From assembly GCA_913030605.1 (NCBI GenBank), contig CAJWEZ010000039.1, positions 1-43,494 of the forward strand: a stretch of DNA of 43,494 nt. The letters are read 5' to 3'. The stretch is from an uncultured Spirochaeta sp. GTDB taxonomy: Bacteria; Spirochaetota; Spirochaetia; DSM-27196; Alkalispirochaetaceae. Positions 7,480-18,529 of this stretch are shown in pieces. The translations under genes and the position numbers were made by a program. Each line of letters starts with the position of its first letter. Within the stretch, counting starts at the first letter, position 1. Under the pieces are notes generated by a model that saw only the letters and a list, made by a program, of their open reading frames with translations, ran no database searches and was not told the DNA's origin.

Positions 7480-10436
7480 TCCTCTGCCCTGTACACCAGG
7501 AGCGCTACCGGAAGCCGACGGAACACCGCCTGCGCCGGCAGGGCCGGGCCATCTGCCGTCCGAATCGGGGCAACGGCATCCTCCGATATCCTATCAGAAA
7601 TCTCCCCCGTCGGGGAGTCCGGGAGAAGGATCCGGGTATCACCCCAGCGTCCCGGGGGCACGTGGGGGACGTCGGTGTCCGTCACGAGGGGCGCCACACA
7701 ACGGGGTACCGCGACCACCACCGTGGTGCCGGCGTCGCGGCGGGCGTAGGCGATCAGGTGATCCGCGCGTTCCCCGGCGATCTCCAGGGGTTCGTAGCCG
7801 CCGGCGGCGAAGACATCCGGAACCTCTTTCCGCAGGCGCAGCGCGGCACGGACCACCACGTGTTTGATCTCGCCGCTCCGCCACCCGTCGAGGAGGCGTC
7901 GGGCACGCGCATCCGGGGCTTCCGCGGTTCGGGATATCCACCGCCGACGGAGATCGAAATCCACCGGTCGACGGTTGTCGGGGTCCACCAGTGACAGATC
8001 CCATCCGTCGGTACCCTGGTAGAGGTCGGGGACACCGGGAACGGTGAGGGTCAGCAGTTTCTGGCTCAGACCGTTCACCGCTCCCGGAACGAGGAGCTGC
8101 GAGACGATCTCTCCGATCACGCGGAGCATCGTGGAGGAGCGCGCGGGATTGAGCAGTCCGTCCACGTAGCGGTGCAGCGCCGTCTCGTACTCCGCGTCTG
8201 AGCGCGTCCAGCTCGTCTCGAGCTTGGCCTCCCGGACCGCCTTGACCGCGTAGGCCTGAATCCGTTCGCGATATTCATCCAGTCCCCGGAACTCGGGCCC
8301 CGACAGATCCATGGGCCATGTGCCGACAACGGTCTGGAGCACGAGATACTGATCCCTGAGAGTCGGCGCGGGCCCCTCATCGCGGCCGGTGACGAACACG
8401 GAGCCGTACTCCGCCATTCGCTCGATCCACTCGGCCCACGCCCCCGGCATCTCCGAAAGAACGGCGAGGCGGGCGCGGACGTCCTCACCGCGCTTGTGGT
8501 CGTGGGTGGCGGTGGTCACCATGGCGAAGGGGTGTTCCTCGAGCCGGGCGCGGTTGGCGTAGTGGAACGCCTGCACCGACGCATAGAACTGATCCGGTTC
8601 CGCCCCGACCTCGTTGCGGGCCACGAACCGGGCGTCGCGGTAGTAGGCGGTGTCCTCAACCGATTTGGCCATCACGGGTGCGGTGAACTGCTGGATCTTC
8701 ATCGCAAGGTCCACCACCTCACGACGGCGGAACTGCCCCGGGTAGTGCTCCAGAAGGTCACCGGTCAGCACCGCCTGGACGAAGTCGTAGGCGGTGGTGT
8801 CGACGGTCCTGGCGGCGCTTCGGGCGCGACCGGCTGCCCACTCGATATCGCGGCGGTCGGCGTCGGACACGCCGCGGGAGTCGGCGTAGCTGCGGTAGAC
8901 GGGGAAATGGGCGACGATGTCCATGAGCGCGGTTCTGAGCGCCAGTCGCGACAGGTCCCGCGTCCGACGGTGCCGTTTGGCCAAACGACTCAGACGGTTG
9001 GCCAGGACGTTGAGCTCGCTGGAGAGTGTTTCCTGCATGGTGCGATACTTGGCGTCGATCACCAGTCGCTCGAAATCCCGGCGGTCGCCGATGAAGTCCT
9101 CGTACGTCCGGGTGAGTGGGTCCTCTCCCGCCGGGTCCGTGAGCACGGCGTTCACCACCGCCATGTGGTCGTAGCCGGTGGTACCGCTAACGGCCCAGTC
9201 CGCGCGCAGGTGCTCGTGGTGTGCGAGGATCTTCTCGACGACCACGTACAGCGGTTGATCCAGCACCGCCTCCCGGTGTTCCGCCGGGGGTCCGCCGCGA
9301 CCGACCAGGCGGTACGCTGCGGCGTCCTGGAGGCGGGCGAGGTACTGCTTGGGGTCCAGGAGGCCGTCGATATGGTCCAGACGGATCCCCTGGACGGCAC
9401 CCTCGTGAATCAGCCTGAACACCAGCTGGTGCGTGATCTCGAACACTTCCGGTCGTTCCATGCGGATCGCCGCCAGGTCGTTGATATCGAAGAAACGCCG
9501 GTAGTTGATCTCGTTTGCCGCCAGGCGCCAGTACGCCAGGCGATATGCCTGCCGTTCCAGGAGGCGGTGAAGCCGGTCAAAGCTGCGCGGATCGCCGACG
9601 GTGCCGTTCCACGCCGCGCACACGGTGTCGATCGCGGCGGCGAGGTCATCGTCTGCACGAACCATCTCCGCGAGGGCTCCCTTGAGTTCGCTCGCCCGCT
9701 GGATCGCCACGGCCTGGGCCGCGGCGCTGCGCCCCTGCCGCAGTCGGCCGAATCCCCGGCTCAGGTCGGCGAGGGCGGTGGTGTGCTCGTCGGTCGTCGC
9801 GCCATACGTGTCCATCACCTCGTTGAGGATGGGGCCGTAGTGGCGCGGTGACACGGGAAAGCGGTGTTCGTAGTAGTGAACGCTGAACCCGCCGTCCTCG
9901 CGGCTGAACGCCAGTCGGAGCTGTCCGGATTCGAGGATTGTGCCGTACGGTTCTCCCAGGACGGGTACCAGCACCTTGCCGCGCAACGTCTGTTCCGACG
10001 ACCGCCAGTCGATGTCGAAGAAGCCTGCGTAGGGTGAGTGCTCTCCCCATTCCAGGACGTTGAGCCACCACGCGTTGTCGTTGTAGCCAACACCCATGTG
10101 GTTCGGAACAAAATCGATGATCAGCCCCATCCCGTACCGGTGCAGTGTATCCACGAGCCGGTCGAACTCCGCCCGGCCCCCGAACTCTTCGTTGAGCGTG
10201 TTGTGGTCGACGATATCGTAGCCGTGGGTCGAGCCCTCCCGGGCGGCGAGTATCGGCGACGCGTAGAGGTGACTGATGCCCATGGCGGCGAGGTCGGGAA
10301 CGAGGTCGGCGGCGGCGGAAAAGGGGAAGGAGGTGGAAAACTGAAGGCGCATCGTCGCCCGCGGGTAGGGAGAAATGAGCGGCGCGGTCGATTGCACCGG
10401 CTCTTCGGTGCCGGAACGAGATGGCTGACTGTTCAC
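7476..10436 (-). CDS. treY: Malto-oligosyltrehalose synthase
   Basis: TreY isomerises the reducing-end alpha-1,4 link of maltodextrins to an alpha,alpha-1,1 link, giving maltooligosyl-trehalose. The protein is 986 aa and belongs to glycoside hydrolase family 13. Landmarks include PRATMRLQF near the N-terminus (the family's PRATYRLQF), HLYASPIL, STHGYDIVDHNTLNEEFGG, IIDFVPNHMG, the nucleophile region GIRLDHIDG, the acid region YVVVEKILA, and THDHKRGEDVRARL. The frame is open upstream to 10913, but a GTG at 10436 overlaps the treZ stop as GTGA and has AAGGAG eight bases upstream, so I use it. Starting at the internal ATG 10352 would cut off the conserved PRAT motif. It is coupled to treZ before it and to the cyclase after it. 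Confidence 0.95.
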   Translation of the reverse strand: MNSQPSRSGTEEPVQSTAPLISPYPRATMRLQFSTSFPFSAAADLVPDLAAMGISHLYASPILAAREGSTHGYDIVDHNTLNEEFGGRAEFDRLVDTLHRYGMGLIIDFVPNHMGVGYNDNAWWLNVLEWGEHSPYAGFFDIDWRSSEQTLRGKVLVPVLGEPYGTILESGQLRLAFSREDGGFSVHYYEHRFPVSPRHYGPILNEVMDTYGATTDEHTTALADLSRGFGRLRQGRSAAAQAVAIQRASELKGALAEMVRADDDLAAAIDTVCAAWNGTVGDPRSFDRLHRLLERQAYRLAYWRLAANEINYRRFFDINDLAAIRMERPEVFEITHQLVFRLIHEGAVQGIRLDHIDGLLDPKQYLARLQDAAAYRLVGRGGPPAEHREAVLDQPLYVVVEKILAHHEHLRADWAVSGTTGYDHMAVVNAVLTDPAGEDPLTRTYEDFIGDRRDFERLVIDAKYRTMQETLSSELNVLANRLSRLAKRHRRTRDLSRLALRTALMDIVAHFPVYRSYADSRGVSDADRRDIEWAAGRARSAARTVDTTAYDFVQAVLTGDLLEHYPGQFRRREVVDLAMKIQQFTAPVMAKSVEDTAYYRDARFVARNEVGAEPDQFYASVQAFHYANRARLEEHPFAMVTTATHDHKRGEDVRARLAVLSEMPGAWAEWIERMAEYGSVFVTGRDEGPAPTLRDQYLVLQTVVGTWPMDLSGPEFRGLDEYRERIQAYAVKAVREAKLETSWTRSDAEYETALHRYVDGLLNPARSSTMLRVIGEIVSQLLVPGAVNGLSQKLLTLTVPGVPDLYQGTDGWDLSLVDPDNRRPVDFDLRRRWISRTAEAPDARARRLLDGWRSGEIKHVVVRAALRLRKEVPDVFAAGGYEPLEIAGERADHLIAYARRDAGTTVVVAVPRCVAPLVTDTDVPHVPPGRWGDTRILLPDSPTGEISDRISEDAVAPIRTADGPALPAQAVFRRLPVALLVYRAEE

Positions 10437-12227
10437 GCGTCGCGCTCCTTCCACACCCGCAGCGACCACGGCGGCATCGTCCCGGCGGCGCCCGCGTCGG
10501 TCTGGAACACGGAGGCAACCTTCGCCGACGGTGGGGGTGTCCACCCGGCAACCACATCGAAACGGGGCTCCCGCGGTGCCGGGCGGTCCCGCGGGGCGAG
10601 GTTGCAGTCGATACACCACCAGGCACCGCGGCTGCGGTACCGGACGGAAACGGCCTCGTCCCCACCGCCGTCGCCGACGCCGGGTTCCATCGCCGACAGC
10701 AGCGGTCGGAGATGGGCGTGCCGGAGACGGAGGAGCTCGCGGACCGCCGCGACCGGGCCGGGCGTCTCCAGGCAGCTTCTCCGGAATGTCTCGGGGTCGC
10801 CGGGATCGGGGAGGTCGTCGAGCCCGAACTCGCGCCGGCGGCCGTCTCGGACCGCGGTCCGGAGCTCGCCAGGGAAATCGCAGAAAAACTGAAACGGTGT
10901 CGTACTGTCCCACTCCTGGCCCATGAACAGCAACGGAATCTGCGGGATCAGGAGAAGCAGCGCCGTGGCTGCGGTCAGGGCCTCCGGGTCGGCGAGGCCC
11001 GCGATCCGATCACCGAAGGCTCGATTGCCGATCTGATCGTGATTCTGAAGGAACGCCACGAACCGCGTCGGAGCCAGATCGCCACTGGGCTCGCCGCGCG
11101 GCGAGCCGTCGTGGGCGAGGGATGGCTCGCCCTGAAACACAAAGCCCTCGGTGAGTGCCCGCACCAGACGGGTGTCGGTGTCGCGGGCGAAGTCCCGGTA
11201 GTAACCGTGATCCTCTCCGGTGAGCAGTACGTGCAGCACGTGGTGCAGATCGTCGTTCCACTGTCCGTGGTACGCCGCCGGTGGCCGCAGAAACCGCGCC
11301 TGATTGGCGTCGTTTTCGAGGACCAGGTGGACGCGGCGGTGGGCCGGCAGGCTCTCCCTGACCGCGTCGGCGAGTTCGGTAAGGATGTGAGGATGGTCCT
11401 CGTCGTGGATCGCGTGAACCGCGTCGAGCCTCAGGCCGTCGATGCCGAACTCGTGAACCCAGTACAGGGCGTTCTCGATGAAGAATCGCCGGACTTCCGG
11501 CACCGAGAAATCGATCCCGGCGCCCCACGGGGTGGCGATCGCATCGGAGAAGAACTCCGCGGCGTATACGTGCAGATAGTTCCCGTCGGGACCGAAATGG
11601 TTGTAGACCACGTCCATCCAGACCGCCATCCCCCGGCGGTGGGCGGCGTCCACGAGCGCGCGGAGATCGTCAGGGGTACCGTAGCTGCGGTCGGGGGCGA
11701 ACGGCAGCACACCGTCGTATCCCCAGTTGCGGCGGCCGGGAAAATCGGCGACTGGAAGCAGTTCCAGGACGGTGATTCCCAGCGACGCGAGGTACCCGAG
11801 GCGATCGATCAGCGATCGGAAGGTGCCCGGCGCGGTGCCGTCGGACGCGCAGGTTCCGACATGGGCCTCATAGATCACGGAATCCTCCCACGGTCGGGAG
11901 GGCGGTGCGGGATGCCCGGGAGTGGCGCGGTCTACAACCACGCTGAACCCGTGGACGTCCTCGGCCTGCATTCTGGAGGCGGGGTCGGGTACCACCAGGT
12001 CTCCGTCGATACGGAACCCGTATCGGGTGCCGGCGGGCGCCGGGGTCGGGGGCGACTGGTACCACCCCGGGGCGTCACCGGCGGGGTGCATCGCCACGGT
12101 CGCCGCGACATCCGGTCCGTTCCCGCGTCCGTTGTCAGGGAGGACCAGATCGACGGTGTCGGCGGAGGGCGCCCAGAGCCGGAACACGCGGCGATTCCCG
12201 TCGACGCGAACGGGGCCGAAGCGGTAC

Positions 12228-12235
<8 letters not shown>
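10433..12235 (-). CDS. treZ: Malto-oligosyltrehalose trehalohydrolase
   Basis: TreZ releases free trehalose from the maltooligosyl-trehalose made by TreY. The protein is 600 aa, the usual length, with an N-terminal CBM48-like beta-sandwich (FRLWAPSADTVDLVL, residues 18-32) and a GH13 barrel. Catalytic residues are visible: nucleophile Asp271 in GLRLDAVHAI, acid Glu307 in VHLVLENDAN, and transition-state Asp400 in FLQNHDQIGNRA. The DEDHPHILTELADAVR stretch is typical of the family. The start ATG 12235 overlaps the end of glgX by 8 bp; an open frame extends further upstream, but homology begins at this Met. It lies between glgX and treY in one operon. Confidence 0.95.
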
Positions 12236-14351
<2,116 letters not shown>

Positions 14352-14360
14352 CGTGCCTCA

Positions 14361-14390
14361 AGGGTAAGATATGCGCTCCCCTCGTGACAA
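14361..14390 (-). promoter_or_regulatory. Candidate sigma70-type promoter of the trehalose operon
   Basis: On the minus strand TTGTCA (14385-14390) and TACCCT (14361-14366) are 18 bp apart and lie just upstream of the glgX Shine-Dalgarno. The -35 matches four or five positions of TTGACA and the -10 matches the key TA---T positions. No experiment supports it. Confidence 0.4.
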
Positions 14391-14445
14391 CGGATGTCTC
14401 AGTTCGCGGGCCAAAGATTAGGAACACAAATAGTTAGAGGACAAC

Positions 14446-14577
14446 ATGAGATTTTCGGAAGCCCGTGGATGTGCCCGATTTGGTGCACGATTTCCCAACA
14501 GAAACACCGAAAAACATCAATTCATGCGCAAAATATTCTCGGTTTGCGCCCGAAATTGCTGTGAATATGCCCGGTGA
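14446..14577 (+). CDS. Possible small basic protein or leader peptide (43 aa), uncertain
   Basis: An ATG at 14446 with AGAGGA about five bases upstream opens a 43-codon frame ending at TGA 14577. The predicted peptide contains eight Arg and five Cys residues and has no recognisable domain. The Arg richness and its position about 115 bp before the decarboxylase/aminotransferase operon would fit a leader peptide. However, the best candidate promoter for that operon lies downstream of it, so it may not be on that transcript. It may equally be chance in an AT-rich spacer. Confidence 0.2.
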   Translation: MRFSEARGCARFGARFPNRNTEKHQFMRKIFSVCARNCCEYAR

Positions 14578-14588
14578 AAAGAATTGCA

Positions 14589-14615
14589 TTGACGTAGCGA
14601 CGGTACTTGTATAAC
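14589..14615 (+). promoter_or_regulatory. Candidate promoter of the decarboxylase-aminotransferase-importer operon
   Basis: TTGACG (14589-14594) and TATAAC (14610-14615) are separated by 15 bp in an A/T-rich context. The spacing is short for sigma70, so the pair is tentative, but TATAAC is a close -10 match and the leader would be about 70 nt. Confidence 0.4.
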
Positions 14616-14692
14616 GTATCCTAAGATTTTCCCGAAAAAATTCGTTGGAAATCGATTGAAAATCACGAGCTAAAACGATCTATGGAGGTTCG

Positions 14693-16297
14693 ATGGAGTC
14701 ACAGACCGGCGCCGGGGCGCTCGTGCGCGCCCTGGAGTCCCTGGGGGTGGATACCGTTTTCGGAATCCCGGGAATTCACAATCTTGACGTGTACGACGAA
14801 CTGCTTGATTCCCGCCTTCGCCACGTCACCAGTCGGAACGAGGCGGGAGCGGCGTTCATGGCAGACGGCTACGCCCGCGGCACCGGCCGACCGGGCGTGG
14901 CGCTGGTGATCAGCGGTCCCGGCGTCACCAACGCGCTCACGGCACTGGGCGAATCACGGCACGACGCCGTGCCGGTGGTGCTGATTTCATCGGACATTCC
15001 GCGCGCCGCCGCCGGTGGACCGACGGGGTATCTGCACCAGCTGGACCATCCGACGACGATGAGTTCGTCGGTGACGAAGCACAGCATCCGCGTGGAGGAC
15101 CCGACGCGGATCGCGGAGACGCTCGCGTTCCTGTACACGGAGGCCGCAACGGGCCGCCCCGGTCCGGTACACATGGAAGTCCCCATCGACGTCCTTCAGG
15201 AGGCGGTGAATCCTGGCGCACCGGCGGCGCTGGACGATCTCGTCGGGATGGTCCGCAGCGCGCAGCGGCCGGTCGTGATCGCCGGTGGCGGTGCCGTCGG
15301 CGCGTCCGCGTCGGTGGTTGCCCTGGCGGAGCGAATATCGGCGCCTGTTGTGACCACCGCCGCGGGCAAGGGCGTTATCGCCGACGCACACCCCCTGAGC
15401 CTTGGCGGACGACTCCACGTGCCGTCGGTGCGGGCGTCGGTGGAGGAGGCCGATCTGGTCATGGTGCTGGGGAGCCAGCTTTCGTCCACGGATCTGTGGA
15501 CCGATCGCCTGGCCCCGGCGGGGCGCGTGGTGGCGGTGAACGCCGACGCCGCACACCTGCCGGCGGCGGGAGGCCCCGCGTGGGCCCACCGTGGCGACCT
15601 CGCGACCGTCCTTCCGGCGCTGCTGGCGGCGCTGGAACACGACGGCGGCGCAGAAGATGCCCGCGGGGGCGACGCGGTCGGCCGCCGCACCGCCACAGAA
15701 CGGACGGTGCAGGCGCTGCGGGAACGCTCGGCGCTCGAGCTGCCCGCCACGCTGGGCGTACCGGTGGGTACGATTGAGCGGATGCGTACCGTCCTGCAGG
15801 CGATCTCCACCGCCCTGGGGCCGGACGGCGTTCTCACGGCGGACATGACATCGATCGCCTACTGCGGCATCAGCGAGTACCCGGTGGCAACCGCCGGCGG
15901 ATACCTGCACCCCGCCGGATTCGGGACGCTCGGGTTTGCGCTTCCTGCGGCGATCGGGGCGCTGCAACGATCCCCGCGGCGACCGGTGGCGGCGCTGGTC
16001 GGCGACGGTGGCTTTCAGTTCACGATGCAGGAGTTTGCGGTTGCGGTGCAGGAGAACATCCCGCTCCCCGTCATCGTCTGGAACGACGGCGGCTACGGCG
16101 AGATTCGACGCGAGGAGGAGCGACGCCACCCCGGCCGCCGGATCGCGGTGGACACGGTGGCCCCCGATTTCTGCGCCTTCGCCGCGTCCTACGGCGCCAC
16201 GGCGGAGCGCGTCAGCGACCTGGATTCGCTCGGGGGTCTGATCGCAGACGCCCTCACGCGCAACGGGCCCACCCTTCTGGAGGTACCGGCATCATGA
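14693..16297 (+). CDS. Thiamine-diphosphate-dependent 2-oxoacid decarboxylase (AruI/acetolactate-synthase-like)
   Basis: This is a 534-aa enzyme of the ThDP family with the usual Pyr, central and PP domains (about residues 1-165, 185-310 and 345-534). Glu50 in SRNEAGAAFMADGY activates the cofactor. The metal/diphosphate motif starts GDGGFQF at 437 and ends with Asn464 (VWND). The WNDGGYGEIRREE segment resembles what I recall of 5-guanidino-2-oxopentanoate decarboxylases (AruI) more than biosynthetic acetolactate synthase. No small regulatory subunit gene is adjacent. A strong GGAGG precedes the ATG, and the gene overlaps the aminotransferase by ATGA, so a transaminate-then-decarboxylate pair is likely. 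The product would be an aldehyde, and an aldehyde dehydrogenase ends the same operon. Family is secure; the 2-oxoacid is inferred and could be arginine- or lysine-derived. Confidence 0.85.
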   Translation: MESQTGAGALVRALESLGVDTVFGIPGIHNLDVYDELLDSRLRHVTSRNEAGAAFMADGYARGTGRPGVALVISGPGVTNALTALGESRHDAVPVVLISSDIPRAAAGGPTGYLHQLDHPTTMSSSVTKHSIRVEDPTRIAETLAFLYTEAATGRPGPVHMEVPIDVLQEAVNPGAPAALDDLVGMVRSAQRPVVIAGGGAVGASASVVALAERISAPVVTTAAGKGVIADAHPLSLGGRLHVPSVRASVEEADLVMVLGSQLSSTDLWTDRLAPAGRVVAVNADAAHLPAAGGPAWAHRGDLATVLPALLAALEHDGGAEDARGGDAVGRRTATERTVQALRERSALELPATLGVPVGTIERMRTVLQAISTALGPDGVLTADMTSIAYCGISEYPVATAGGYLHPAGFGTLGFALPAAIGALQRSPRRPVAALVGDGGFQFTMQEFAVAVQENIPLPVIVWNDGGYGEIRREEERRHPGRRIAVDTVAPDFCAFAASYGATAERVSDLDSLGGLIADALTRNGPTLLEVPAS

Positions 16298-17406
16298 ACG
16301 AGATGATACCGGGCATTCGCCCCACCATTCGCGACGTGCATCCCTACGTCGCCGGAAAGACCACGGAGCAGGTCCGTCGTGAGCTGGGTCTGTCGAGCGT
16401 GGTAAAACTCGGGTCCAACGAAAACCCCTACGCGCCCTTTCCGACGGCGCTCGAGGCGATGCAGGCGGCGCTGGCGACGATCCACACCTACCCGGAGAAC
16501 AGTTTCGTTGAGCTCCGACGGCGCATCGGCTCGCTGTACGACCTCTCCGGGGATCACGTGGCGATCGCCCACGGCGCCGGCGGCATGCTCGAGACGATCG
16601 CGCGGGCGTTCGTCCAGCCGGGAGACGAGGTCGTGACGCTTTCGCCGACCTACGGCCTCTATCGGGAGATCAGTCGGTTTATGGGTGCCGAGATCGTCAC
16701 CGTGCCGGTGGCGGAGGATCACGCTACCCGCATGGAGGACCTGGTTGCGGCTGTCACACCGGCAACCAAGATCGTCTGGCTGTGCAATCCCAACAACCCC
16801 ACCGGAACGGTGACCCGGCCGGCGGATCTCACACCGCTGCTGGATGCGCTGCCACCGCACGGCTGGGTGGTGGTGGACGAGGCCTACGCCGAGTTTGCCG
16901 ACGCCGAAGTGCTGCCGGACAGCGTCTCCGCCGTGCGGTCGGGACGCCATGTCATCGTGGTGCGGACGTTTTCAAAGGCCTACGGACTCGCCGGCGCTCG
17001 CATGGGGTACGCGCTGGCGGATCCCGCCACGATCACCGCGATCGACACGGTGGCGGAGCCGTTCAACGCCAACCGCGTGGGTATCGCCGGTGCCACGGCG
17101 ACGCTCGACGGGGGGCTGGCCGAGGTTCGCGCGGCGGTGGAGAAGATCCGCAACGGCCGGGCCCGTCTCGAGGCCGCACTTGCGGAGCTCGGGATGGAGG
17201 TGGTGTCTACGCACACCAACTTCGTGTTCTTCGCGCTTCCCGACGGTCATCAGGCCGACGCGGTTGCCGACGCTCTGCTTCATCGCGGCGTAATCGTCCG
17301 CAGCGCCGCCGGCTGGGGGTATCCCCGGCACATGCGCGTGACCGTTGGCACCGAGGAGGAGAACGAGACGTTTCTGCGGGCGTTCAGGGAGGTGCTCGAT
17401 GGTTGA
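16294..17406 (+). CDS. HisC-like PLP-dependent aminotransferase
   Basis: This is a fold-type-I aminotransferase of 370 aa that closely follows the histidinol-phosphate aminotransferase pattern. It has KLGSNENPYAP near residue 38, NPNNPTG at 165-171, Asp195 in VVDEAYAEF that holds the PLP ring nitrogen, and Lys228 in RTFSKAYGLAGARMGY that forms the Schiff base. No other histidine-biosynthesis gene is in the window. It is locked between a 2-oxoacid decarboxylase (ATGA overlap) and a betaine-type importer (8-bp overlap). I therefore think it serves catabolic transamination of an imported amino acid rather than histidine synthesis. A true hisC misplaced by rearrangement cannot be excluded. Confidence 0.88.
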   Translation: MNEMIPGIRPTIRDVHPYVAGKTTEQVRRELGLSSVVKLGSNENPYAPFPTALEAMQAALATIHTYPENSFVELRRRIGSLYDLSGDHVAIAHGAGGMLETIARAFVQPGDEVVTLSPTYGLYREISRFMGAEIVTVPVAEDHATRMEDLVAAVTPATKIVWLCNPNNPTGTVTRPADLTPLLDALPPHGWVVVDEAYAEFADAEVLPDSVSAVRSGRHVIVVRTFSKAYGLAGARMGYALADPATITAIDTVAEPFNANRVGIAGATATLDGGLAEVRAAVEKIRNGRARLEAALAELGMEVVSTHTNFVFFALPDGHQADAVADALLHRGVIVRSAAGWGYPRHMRVTVGTEEENETFLRAFREVLDG

Positions 17407-18529
17407 GTTTCGCAATGTGAGCAAGGTCTACCCCGACGGGACCACCGCCGTGAACGACCTGAACCTCGAAATCGGGCGTGGTGAGTTTGTCGTCTTTATC
17501 GGACCGTCGGGCTGCGGCAAAACCACCAGCCTGAAGATGATCAACCACCTCGAGCCGGCGACGTCCGGGTCCGTGGTGGTGAACGGCCAACGGGTGGACC
17601 AGGTGGATCCGGTGCAGCTGCGCCGCAACATCGGCTACGTGATCCAGGAGATCGGGCTCATGCCGCACCTGACGGTGGGCGAAAACATCGCCACTGTACC
17701 GCACCTGCTGGGGTGGCCGCGGCGAAAAACGCGGGCTCGGACGATGGAACTGCTCGAGCTGGCGGGGCTTGACCCGGCGGTGTACCGCCACCGACTGCCG
17801 TCGCAGCTCTCGGGGGGCCAGCAGCAGCGTATCGGCGTGCTCCGGGCCCTGGCGGCGGACCCTGACGTTGTTCTCATGGATGAACCGTTTGGGGCCCTGG
17901 ATCCGATCACCAAGGGCAAGCTCCAGAGCGAACTTCTGGACCTTCAGCGGACGGTCAAAAAGACGATCGTCTTCGTTACCCACGACATAGACGAGGCACT
18001 CAAGCTCGCGGACCGCGTCGTACTCATGCGTCGCGGCCGGATCGAGCAGATGGGGACACCCGACGAACTGCAGAACGCACCGGTGAACGAGTTCGTCCGA
18101 ACGTTCATCGGCGAGGACAGACTGTCGCAGATCTCTCCGGAGGGACCCGTGGACACGCTGGTGGAGGACGCTCCCCTGGTGGTGCGCCCCACCGAGAGTC
18201 CCACCGAAGTCCTCGAGAAGCTCGAGGAACTGAGCCGCGAGACCGCGCAGATCGTCGATGCCCGGGGCCGGTGGCGCGGCATGGTGTACCTGGCCGACCT
18301 GCTGGGCGCGGAACGCGCCAGGCGGGAGACGATCGACGGTCTCGGTCGCAGCGACCGCAAACTCTACGCCTCCGAGGCAACCGTGCGCGACGCCGCGGAA
18401 CTGCTGGTTGACCTCGACTCGCCGGTTCCGGTGCTTGACGACCGCGGGGCTCTGGCCGGGGTGATCACCAACGGCGGGATCGCCCGTCTGACGGTGAGCC
18501 GCCTGACGAGGGGAGGGGCGACGGCATGA
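17399..18529 (+). CDS. OpuC/ProV-type ABC transporter ATP-binding protein with CBS domains
   Basis: This is the ATPase subunit (376 aa) of a quaternary-amine/osmolyte importer. Walker A is GPSGCGKT at residues 35-42, followed by signature LSGGQQQR, Walker B VVLMDEPFGALDP and H-loop FVTHDIDEALKLADR. The pattern NIGYVIQEIGLMPHLTV is typical of OpuCA/OpuAA. The last ~110 residues form a weakly conserved pair of CBS domains (VVRPTESPTEVLEKL... and VRDAAELLVDLDSPVPVLDD), which in OpuA-type transporters gate transport by ionic strength or c-di-AMP. The ATG 17399 lies 8 bp inside the hisC-like gene with GGGAGG upstream; the upstream open frame is ignored. It overlaps the permease gene by ATGA. Confidence 0.92.
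   Translation: MVEFRNVSKVYPDGTTAVNDLNLEIGRGEFVVFIGPSGCGKTTSLKMINHLEPATSGSVVVNGQRVDQVDPVQLRRNIGYVIQEIGLMPHLTVGENIATVPHLLGWPRRKTRARTMELLELAGLDPAVYRHRLPSQLSGGQQQRIGVLRALAADPDVVLMDEPFGALDPITKGKLQSELLDLQRTVKKTIVFVTHDIDEALKLADRVVLMRRGRIEQMGTPDELQNAPVNEFVRTFIGEDRLSQISPEGPVDTLVEDAPLVVRPTESPTEVLEKLEELSRETAQIVDARGRWRGMVYLADLLGAERARRETIDGLGRSDRKLYASEATVRDAAELLVDLDSPVPVLDDRGALAGVITNGGIARLTVSRLTRGGATA

Larger units (their letters stand above)
14352..14692. other. 341-bp AT-rich divergent regulatory region
   Basis: This is the only gap above 300 bp. It separates the leftward trehalose operon from the rightward decarboxylase operon and is clearly richer in A and T than its surroundings, especially 14500-14680. 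It holds a candidate glgX promoter (14361-14390), a candidate promoter for the rightward operon (14589-14615), a strong Shine-Dalgarno for the decarboxylase gene (GGAGG at 14684-14688), and one small open frame (14446-14577). I see no clear hairpin terminator, tRNA or known riboswitch in it. Confidence 0.6.

Noticed and set aside
8496..9851. 451-codon plus-strand frame opposite treY
   Set aside because: It is an antisense shadow of conserved treY codons, with low-complexity Val/Gly/His/Arg composition.
10437..10913. Extension of treY to an upstream start
   Set aside because: The extra ~159 residues are Arg/Pro-rich and overlap conserved treZ; the GTG at 10436 with AAGGAG fits the family start.
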